NCBI RefSeq assembly: GCF_027744825.2
Contig: NC_071347.1
Coordinates: forward strand, 21,214,001-21,278,000
Reading direction: 5' to 3'
DNA from: Synchiropus splendidus
Taxonomy: Eukaryota; Chordata; Actinopteri; Syngnathiformes; Callionymidae
Length of the DNA: 64,000 nt
Every line of letters begins with the position of its first letter. Position 1 is the first letter of the stretch. Shown here in pieces: positions 55,996-64,000 of the stretch. The notes under the pieces are model-generated. The model saw only the letters and a program-made list of their open reading frames with translations, was not told the origin of the DNA and did not search any database. The translations under genes were made by a program, and so were the position numbers.

Positions 55996-57294
55996 GAGTT
56001 AGGAATACGCTTAAAATGAAATTGGCTCAGATTTTCACATTCGGTGAGGAGGTCTGTAACCTAAGGTACAGTCCTCCGAGTCTCGCCAGGCTCTGGGTTT
56101 GTAGAACATGTGTGTACTGCTGGTGTCCCAATCGCTGATGTCATGGCGGCGTGTAAATGACAGAGTGTAAATACAAAGCACGGTTGCCAGACTCTAACAG
56201 CCCATTAACCACCAGTGTTCCCCTCCATAGATTTAATTCCGGAATGATTTATCAGCTCGGGAGCGTGCGGCGCCAGCGCCGCGCACGTTCGGGAGCCGTT
56301 ACTCCGCTCAGGCTGAGTAGAGATAAAAGTCCCACGCAGGAATTCCATGTTTGTGATCTGCCACTTTGAGCGTCGACTTGCCAACAGGCCTTTCCCAGAT
56401 TCCAGTAAGTTGTGTCTGACAACTTTCCTGGATTTGACGGGAAATCTGTCTTCAGGGTGCAAGATTCTAACCTCGGAAAACCACCGGTCAACGGAAAAGT
56501 GCTAATCCACTCACAAGCGTGCCACTTTAGAGCGAAATACTGGCTCCCGGGGACACTGAGGTGGTGGAGCCGACCGAAAAACAAATCAATTCTGCGAAGG
56601 ATGGAAGAAGTGCTCAGAAGAGAGACGTCCGCTGGCGACACAGCAGGTTCTGGGTCCCCGCTATGGCCGGAGAAGAGACGGAGAGATGCGTCTGAGCGGC
56701 CCATCCCGGATAGATCAGTGTTTACCAGCGAAAGTCAAGGGGCAGAAAGTTCGCCGCAACTTTTTCCACACAAATCACTTTTACGTGACGATGACCTCGT
56801 CCTCCCAGACTTCTATCCCAGCAGTCCATCGCTATAAAAGAAGACATGCGTTGTCTTCATTTTCGAGCAGTAAAACGAAGCGCTCGACCGCAGAGACGCG
56901 AAGCCTTTCAAGTCTTGTCGAGCCGCTTAATGAAGGAACTATTTTCTCTTTTAGTGTCACTTGCGTGTCCACATGCTGGGGCCATTCGAGGATGGTGTCA
57001 TCCAAACTGTGGTGTGGAGAATAGCTTCCATAAACAGAGTCCTCTCTGAGCTGCGACCCCAAAGTCAGTCCATCAGAGGAGGAAGACAACGGAAGGACTA
57101 GCGGAAAGTTCTGGTCCAGACTTGGCTCACTCTTCAAATTCTCCTGAATCTCCCGAGCCTCGGTCTTGTCTCGGGCCCAGACTGTGGGGACTTCTATTCA
57201 AGACTGGTCCAGAGCAAAAGAGAAAATGGTCCTCATTGGTAAAAGAAGGACTTTTGTTCAGGTTTGCGGTGGTTTTTCTTTGTTATTCAGGTAT
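55996..57294. other. non-coding DNA with a candidate conserved block
   Basis: 56150-56420 (GATTTAATTCCGGAATGATT, AAAGTCCCACGCAGGAATTC) is GC-balanced and repeat-free, and includes a GC-rich near-palindrome at 56261-56290. Overlapping frames at 56205-57137 on both strands show no protein character and no splice support. Confidence 0.25.
56261..56290. repeat. GC-rich near-palindrome
   Basis: GAGCGTGCGGCGCC is mirrored as a reverse complement by GCGCCGCGCACGTTC with one bulge. It contains NRF1-like GCGCACG half-sites. Confidence 0.6.
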
Positions 57295-57498
57295 GGAGTC
57301 TCAAACTGATCCACAAGAGGGCCACAGTGGGCGTCAGGTTTTTGTTGCTACTAACTAGTAGGACACCCAAACGCCAATAAGGTGTCTGGAAACGGTTCAT
57401 TGTCTGACTGGTGCTGCTTGTTTCAGCTGACGTCTGATTGGTTCACCAACGTGTCCCTGCTTCCACTGAGCCTCACAGGTGGATCAGTTTGAGACTCC
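57295..57498. mobile_element. hAT-type MITE with 20-bp inverted repeats
   Basis: The left end GGAGTCTCAAACTGATCCAC and the right end GTGGATCAGTTTGAGACTCC (57479-57498) are exact reverse complements. The interior (GGGCCACAGTGGGCGTCAGG, TTTTTGTTGCTACTAACTAG, CAATAAGGTGTCTGGAAAC) matches the abundant fish element with CTCAAACTGATCCA ends and GGGTGCAGGTTTTTGTTCC inside. The outermost bases and 8-bp duplication are not clear, so the true ends may lie a few bases outside. Confidence 0.85.
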
Positions 57499-59121
57499 TG
57501 ATATATACTGTCTTGGTCTTATCACGGACTCTCGATACTCTCGGTCTCGGTGGCGGAGGTCTTGACTACAACACTACAAATATCACAGTTTCACACAACG
57601 CCTGTGTGAATCCGAGCTCTTGAAAGTCTCCAGAGAAAAAAAGATGCAACCTTCAAAAGACTTCTAAAGGACTGAAGACGGTAAAACAGGTAACTAACAA
57701 CTCGCAGGGTTGTTTCTCGACTCATTTCCAGGTCTTGACTAGAGCTGGTGCTTCTTTACTGGACCTCAAAAAACCAAACAGCTAAGCTTTCCTCTCACAG
57801 CTTCAGAGGTCGGCCATGTTTCCGTCACTTGCTCAGCTGGAGCAGTAACGTCATGAGACGTGGAGGCCCATGCGTCTGTCGGTGAGAGTTGAAGGGTGGT
57901 TTGAAGGTAAACCTTTTTATGACGACTCATGAGATGAATAGAGGGCTGACTGTGCCTCGGCAAACCTCCTATGGGAACTTCTAATGAGGCTTACAACTTG
58001 AGCTTCAACATTCAGAAGTGCAACACCCAAAAAAGCATGCGGTCTCTTCAGCGAGCTCAGTCCAAACGCAGCGGTACAGGGGCGTCCAAACCGACAGTCA
58101 GGAGCTAAACCAACAGTCCAGATGAGACCACCCTCCCTGGCGCTGTCACGCTCTGAAGGTTTGGAGCTGTAGATGGTGCTTTGATTCCTCTGTCAAACGC
58201 GACAAGGACTCCTTGACCCGGACTTTGCTTGGCGGCAGCTTCAGCCCTCTTCTGTCCCCGTGGAACCGTCTTCCCTCGACACGCCGGAGGGAAGCTGGAG
58301 GGCAGACGCCCAGACCGACACACAGACAGACAGACAGACCGCAGGCGGCCCGGCACGCTGGGGTTGAAATAGCAGTCACTTCTCTCAGGAAGTCGTTGCT
58401 CACTGGGATGCTTCACTGCTCAGACACAACAAAGTGGAGCGTCCACAGACACAAACACACAGGAAGAAGAAGTGTGGGGTGAACGGAGGGCCAGGAGACC
58501 AGCGCGAGTTGAATCAAAGTGTGCTGACCGTCACTGTAAACGTCTGCCAAATAAATGCATCCCATGTAAACAACAGCGAATGAAAAAGCCTCACATAATT
58601 CAGAGCAGTTTGTGTTTGTTTGTTCCTGTGGTCTGGCTTCTCTTGCGCACTGTGTCAGTGGGCGGCCACTTTCCTCTAACCAATATCATCTGAAAAATTT
58701 ACAGGAAATAAAATGTGTCTGTGTCCGAGAGCCACAAAATGTAGGCAAGAATTTAGAGATCCGCGGCCCGGCTGCTTTCCTCAGGAAGCCTTATTTGGAC
58801 GTGCAGGACTCCCAAATGTTGCCCACACAACAAAGAATCTGGCATTAACCATCACACTTCAGCGGCTTCCTCAGCGGAGTATAGAGGAGACGGTGAGGTC
58901 AGTAGGGTGACAAGCTCAAAGAGGCTTGGATGTTCCTGAGCCAGGCCTCATGATCATTATTCTACTGACCTTCGGGACCTTCACCTCACTCCCTCATCCT
59001 CCAGTCCTCTTACATCATGAAGAAGTCTCCAACGTTCTTGGTTCAACACCGTCTCCCCTCTTTGTCTCCAAATCTGATCGACTCATTTCTAGAGTGAGGT
59101 TTCATAAAACAGTATTGAAGA
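57499..59121. other. non-coding DNA
   Basis: It holds the (CAGA)n run at 58323-58339. A stretch at 58690-58870 is repeat-free and might be regulatory. No gene is seen. Confidence 0.35.
58323..58339. repeat. (CAGA)n microsatellite
   Basis: Four units. Confidence 0.8.
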
Positions 59122-59420
59122 GTAGATGAGGAGTCGTGAAACAGTATCCTGATTTCCAGAGGCCACCAGGTGGCGCTAAAATGTTTGGACTTGAACAACG
59201 AATCCAATGAAACGTCAATGACTTGTTTTGATTCCAACCACGTTGTTGAAGCAACGTCTCAGATTATTGTGAGAGGATGAAGTGTCTGAACAGATCGGAG
59301 ACGGACGGCAACACTGAACGCTCACGTCGTTTCTAAACCAAGAGCGCCATCCAGTGGCCCCTGAAAATTCAGACACAGTCCCATCAACCCTGCAGTACTG
59401 TTTCATGACGCCTCATCTAC
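59122..59420. mobile_element. 299-bp MITE with ~28-bp inverted repeats
   Basis: GTAGATGAGGAGTCGTGAAA at the left end and, at the right, the reverse complement of GTAGATGAGGCGTCATGAAA pair over about 28 bp with three mismatches. TA lies at both outer ends. The interior contains CCACCAGGTGGCGCTAAAAT and a segment (59221-59323) that recurs at 60082-60188. The superfamily is not assigned; Tc1/mariner-like by the TA ends. Confidence 0.7.
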
Positions 59421-60081
59421 CCATGGCTATTCATTTCTGTATCTTGACACAGAAAGAGGCTGAGATGCTCAGAGGCACGAACCACTGCGCATCCACATGG
59501 AGAGAAGTCATTTGAGGTGGCTTAAGAATGTCTCCTGGACACCTTCCTGGTGGTTTTTCCATGTATATCCAGTAGGGACGAGGTCCTGGTGAGGTCCCAG
59601 ATGACCACGTCTACATGAAAACAGATCTTTTCCTAGCCGATCGAACACAGTGTTGTTTCAGGAAAACACTGTCTGCATGAAACCACTGAAAACAACTGAA
59701 AATGAAGCACTGCACATGCCAAGCCTGTACAGTAAGTGGTGCCCATTCGACCAATAGTTTCTGAACTGTGTACATGGCGCACAACAGAAACCACCTAGTT
59801 GGTGAGGCGCCATGATGATTTTGAGTTGTTTTGCAGGAGATGTTGGGAGAATAAAGTGTCACTGACTTCATTAGAAAGAAGACATGCTGGGTTTTGATTT
59901 TGTGTACACAAAAAATTCAGTATATTTTTGTTTCCTTATCCTGCCATGAAACACATTCTAACAAGGCTCTCATAAGTGGGTTAAACGCCATCGCCATCTT
60001 GTGACTTGTCACTGGAGGCACCAAACACCACTGTGCACTGAAGAAAAAAACAGCTTTTGAGGAAGAAGAGCAGCTTCAAGG
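59421..60081. other. non-coding DNA
   Basis: Nothing recognisable apart from GACACAGAAAGAGGCTGAGA at 59447, which may be the flank of the preceding repeat. Confidence 0.35.
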
Positions 60082-60188
60082 ACTTGTTTTGATTCTAACC
60101 ACGTCGCTGTGCAAGCGACGACTTGGACTATTGTGAGAGGATGAAGTGTCTGAACGGATCAGAGACGGACGGCGAACGCTGAACGCTA
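60082..60188 (+). repeat. partial copy of the 59221-59323 segment
   Basis: GACTTGTTTTGATTCTAACC, TTGTGAGAGGATGAAGTGTC and TCAGAGACGGACGGCGAACG match the interior of the 59122-59420 element at high identity in the same orientation. No terminal repeats remain around this copy. Confidence 0.75.
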
Positions 60189-61330
60189 ATGTAAATGGAA
60201 TGTAGAACTCTCCTCAGAAGGGTCAGCAGTAGAGAACATGTCACGCGTTTGGGTCAAGAGTGGGACTGACTCAGTCGAATGTTGACGCCTCCTCACCCAT
60301 GTGTTTGATAGCTTCTCTGCTACTAGCGCTGTATGTTGTATTTGTAGTCGGTTTCCAACCCCGTTTAAGGCTAACTTTCAGAGCAAGACCATCCGGCAAA
60401 GCAGCCAAACGTTTCTCTCATTCTTCAAACTGGCTTCACCTGTTTCTGATGACGCTCTTCATCTTTTGGTGAGAAGAACAGGCTCACTGGCTCCTCCAGA
60501 ACATCCAGCCGTCATGCCACACTTGGCCATTTCTCCTCTGATGCTGAAGCTGTGGAGCTTTTTTACCTGCATCCAAATGGTGCGCCGACAAGATCCACCT
60601 ATAGTGATCAGGCACCAATGTTCTAGGTTTGATTCACTTTGAGCCAGATCTGATTTAGCGTTGACACCACCTTTGTAGATGATATGTGGCACTGTCATAC
60701 TGCATATTAATGCAGTGTTCCTGAGGTCTGTTGACTGGGAATTATGTCGATATAGATACCCAAACATGATGGAGAGGCAGATTTGGACAGTTCCACATCT
60801 GTCCGTCCTGGAAGACTGGACTTCTTTCCCTCAGCTTCTGCCCCTGCAACCTGCTTTGGACACCATGCAGTAAAAACCCCTGCTTTACTGGATGAGTATT
60901 TGAGTTTTATTTCACTCACCACCCCGAGTCTGCTCTTGACTGCGCGCCAAACTCTGCATGGCTTCCTGACCTCACTTCCTACCTACACTGTTTGACTTCG
61001 TGACCAGTATTGTCGAGAGCGTGGACCTGTATCTGCGTGACCTTGGGTGGAATGCCCAAAGCGTGCCACACAAATGCACGGGACGCATTTGTGAAATGCT
61101 GCTTGATTTCTTCACGAACTTGACCCTTGTTTTTCCTGGGCCAAGCCTTGCCGCGGGTCTGTGCCTCCAACAAAAGCAGCGCCCGAGAGTGTGCTTGAAT
61201 GTGAGGGGACGGAAACGCACGCTGTTTGAGGTAGGTGAAGTGCAAACACAGACAGCGCACGGGTCATTGTGCAAGACGGAGCGGAGAATGTACGACCTGC
61301 TCACACTGCAAACACTCCCAGCTGGTCTGA
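60189..61330. other. non-coding DNA
   Basis: No exon is supported. 61050-61320 is GC-balanced with open frames on both strands (up to 134 codons) but no splice-site or protein evidence. Confidence 0.3.
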
Positions 61331-61359
61331 GCGTGTGTGTGTGTGTGTGTGTGTGCGTG
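61331..61359. repeat. (TG)n microsatellite
   Basis: Twelve to thirteen units passing into GCGTGCGCG. Confidence 0.9.
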
Positions 61360-63778
61360 CGCGGGTCCATTCTCGCCCGTCGCCGTGGTCAGATACAAGT
61401 ATGAGGCCACACCTTCAGTCAATGCTCTCTGTTTAGCTTTCGCAGGTAGGTAAACTTCAACGTCAACGCTCGCATTTGATCAACCCGCAACAGTTGACCC
61501 AAAAGTGGGTGAGTGGGGGGGAGGAGTGGGGGGTCGACAAGTTAATGCCTAATTCAGCGGTGTGCGATCGCATCTCGTCCGTATCCCTCCTTGGTGAAGC
61601 GAAACATGCAGTCGGCTAATAACCCCCGGCAAATGGGAGCAATACGCAGTGGAAGCGCTGAGGCAAGACGGATATTTCGAGTGGAACGCGGCCGAGCCAA
61701 ACTGCTAAGAACACTCCGAGAGCCATAAAGGGAACCCGAAAACCAACTGCTTCATGTCATTAGTACTTTATTAGTGGCCGTTATTGAAAACAAAGCAGAA
61801 GTTGGATTGTTTCTTCTGGACCTTCTGGGCCCGTGATGTTAATAGTTCCCATCCAAAGAGGCTGCTCTCTCATATCCCCCAGTTTATTACAGGGCAGCAG
61901 AGATGGGGTGCCGCTCCGCATGCTCTTTGCTGGAGACACAAGCCATATGTCTGTCAGTTTTTACTGTCAACCTAAATGCCGCAGCTATATTCCCTGACCG
62001 ACGAGGCTGCGAAGGGGAATGCGGTTTGGGGCTTCTTATTTCCTCCCCCCGCCCCCTCTCCCCCTCCTCACTTCTGAAGTCGGCGTTGTTACTTAGTTTC
62101 TGGCGATGGAATCGATTGTCGCTGCGTGCTTTTTGCGACCGCTCCCCTCCACTCGGAGAACACAAGCTCACATTCCGATTCGCGGATGTCCCCCTCTCAT
62201 CCCAACCGAGCGGCTGGTACGCAAACTGTGTGACAATGGCCTCCTGTCTGTCTGATTTAAATTCAAGCATGTGCATACAGACGCTCTCTTCTGTCGGCTG
62301 TGGGAACACGTTAACATTAGCATTTCACTTTGGGATTTAGGGCAAAGAGCGCGGCGTGATCTGGAAGTCAGGTCAGCGTCAATACTGGAGAGGTGCCGTC
62401 GCAAAACCGTCGTAAAAGAACTACGTGTCAAATATTTTCCTTCAGTCATGCTGCCTGATAGAACCGTGTCGCCATGTCTCGAACAGACTACATTAGCTAC
62501 TGGGTTCCTACGTCGACTCGGACATGTACTGACCGCTGCAGATTCCCCTGCGACTGTTGGCATCAGTTTCAGTAGAACAAGCATTTGTACTTCTGAAGTT
62601 TCAACTCCTTAGCGGTGACATGAGGATGACTGGGAAGGGGAGTGGTTTTGCCCCAGCGTGACGCCGAAGTCTGCCTTACATGTTGCATATTGAAACATTA
62701 CTCAGTCCCTCCAGGAGATGGCGATGTTGCGTTCGCCACTATTAACGCAATCTCAACCAATACCGTGAGCTTTGTGAGCAATTTTGTCCAATCACGTGAG
62801 TCTCCTTTGGCCCCGCCCTCTACACGGCGTGGGCGGCATCATATTCCCTCCCTCCTTGCAACGGGTCATGACTTGGACGTGAAGGATTCTGAATCCATTC
62901 ATAAATATCCGCATGATGGAAGTAAAAAGCAGAACTGACTAGTACAGCGTCGCTTGAACACTATACGGGGTGGACGTAAACAAACATGGCTGACCGCCAG
63001 ATCCATCTCTCTCCAGGCTGTTTCTGACCCTCTTCACCTTCTACCTCTCAGACTCCGCCCATCCAAACCTCTGGAACAAACCAACGAGTGCTGACCACAC
63101 GGTGTCACTACTCACAGAACATCGTCATCAAAAAGATGGACTTCTTTTATCAGCAGTTTTTATCTAGCATCTACATTTATTTATTTATTGTGTGTGTTCT
63201 TTGCACTTGAAATACTCCTTGGTTTTTGCAAACAAACCATATTTGGTTAAAACCATTGCAGCCTGGAGCTTTTTTTTAGGTCAAAAAAGGTCCTTATTTC
63301 CAGCCATGTGGTTCCAGAACATAAATGATGGCAACTTTCTCTGCAGTTTTTTAAATGATCTACAACAAAATCAGACATTTTTGGCCGCAACAATAAAAAA
63401 AAATAACTAAAAATAATCTGCTAAATAGTAGTAGTAGTAGGCTGTGCTTCACGGGAAGGTCCAACATGCTGTGGAAAAAAAAAAACCAAAAAAGTGGGGG
63501 GGCGCTTTTCCAGGTTCCACTCTTCCAATACATTTGCATGTGACTTTTTCAAACTACTTTTCAAAGTACTTGCACATTGCACCGCGATCGCCTCTTTCAC
63601 TTCAAGGAATCATTGGATTCAATTCAAAGAACTGTGCCTGAACACGGAGGGCAGATTTCTCTCGATGCAAAAGTGATGATGGTGAATATTTCACACCATA
63701 GGAATGAGGAAGCATCGATCCTGCAGGCATGTTTCCCTGCTCCTGGCCATTTTACACAGTCTATCATGTTGAGTCGAG
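61360..63778. other. non-coding DNA with candidate conserved blocks
   Basis: 61550-62340 is unusually GC-balanced and repeat-free, with GGCTAATAACCCCCGGCAAA, AGTACTTTATTAGTGGCCGT and CCCAGTTTATTACAGGGCAG. It is one of the better candidates for a conserved regulatory block. At 62984 an AACATGGCTGACC start context opens only 13 codons. 63400-63780 holds small A/T and TAG runs and nothing else. Confidence 0.3.
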
Positions 63779-63950
63779 TCAGTGGTTGACTGGTCGTGGT
63801 TGGGACGAGGACCGTCTCCTCTGAAACTCTTCTCCAAGACGATGCATCTCAGAAGGAAGGAGCGTGGGATGGATGTCTTTAACTGTTCGTATCTGACCTA
63901 CCCATCTGGTGACCCTGTTCCCCAACAGCACCTGATACTGGAGCTTCTCA
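63779..63950 (-). CDS. candidate terminal exon (weak; both strands open)
   Basis: On the minus strand a good acceptor (CTTACCCTCTGTTCTTCCAG) is followed by a 56-codon frame reading EKLQYQVLLGNRVTRWVGQI then RTVKDIHPTLLPSEMHRL and ending in TGA. On the + strand the same DNA is also open (NCSYLTYPSGDPVPQQHLIL) up to a consensus donor GTAAGT-like GTAAGTG at 63966. Because donor and acceptor overlap as mirror images, at most one strand is likely to be real. No family is recognised. Confidence 0.25.
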
Positions 63951-64000
63951 CTGGAAGAACAGAGGGTAAGTGCAGGACTATGGGAGCCCACCCCCTCTCC

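Noticed and set aside
1..64000. tRNA, rRNA, snRNA or CRISPR structures
   Set aside because: No GGTTCGA-type B boxes with paired arms, rRNA-like stretches or regularly spaced palindromic repeats were found. The tandem array at 19.7-20.3 kb lacks repeat-spacer structure.

Overview
This is a gene-poor window of vertebrate genomic DNA, almost certainly from a teleost fish. It has interrupted AT-rich sequence, many CA/TG, GA and ATTC microsatellites, and relics of transposon families typical of ray-finned fish: hAT, Tc1/mariner/pogo-like elements and non-LTR retrotransposon tails. The species cannot be named from the sequence. There are no prokaryotic operons, CRISPR arrays, rRNA genes or convincing tRNA genes. 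No complete protein-coding gene can be read. Nearly all long open frames lie in low-complexity or repeat sequence, or have the length expected by chance in 64 kb.

Layout. 1-8 kb: AT-rich non-coding DNA with old repeat fragments. 8.3-10.4 kb: a GC/CpG-richer, GA-rich block that looks like a promoter and 5' region, with splice-site-like signals on the + strand. 14-16 kb: long TG repeats, two AAAATGGCGG motifs, a 73-bp palindromic Tc1/mariner MITE, and the best single exon candidate of the window (15674-15858, minus strand, a signal-peptide-like frame between good splice sites). 16.3-16.7 kb: the decayed 3' end of a LINE open frame. 18.2-20.3 kb: a local tandem array of roughly 240-310 bp units carrying a repeated exon-like frame. 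25-28.4 kb: three short exon candidates on the minus strand. 35.9-36.4 kb: a compact CpG island with ETS-, CRE- and NRF1-like sites and a consensus minus-strand splice donor. 39-63 kb: mostly non-coding DNA with many short DNA transposons (several with readable terminal inverted repeats), five LINE fragments including one split by a later insertion, and several GC-balanced homeobox/Oct-motif-bearing stretches that look like conserved non-coding elements.

A workable picture is intronic or intergenic DNA around developmental regulators. One possible transcription unit starts at the 36-kb CpG island and runs leftward through the 28.3, 27.0, 25.2 and 15.7 kb exon candidates. Another may start near 8.3-10.3 kb and run rightward. 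Both are inferences from splice-site consensus and reading frame only, and need RNA evidence. I found no previously undescribed system. The most unusual items are the exon-containing tandem array, a microexon candidate enclosed in a hairpin, the nested LINE, and several perfect or near-perfect hairpins.
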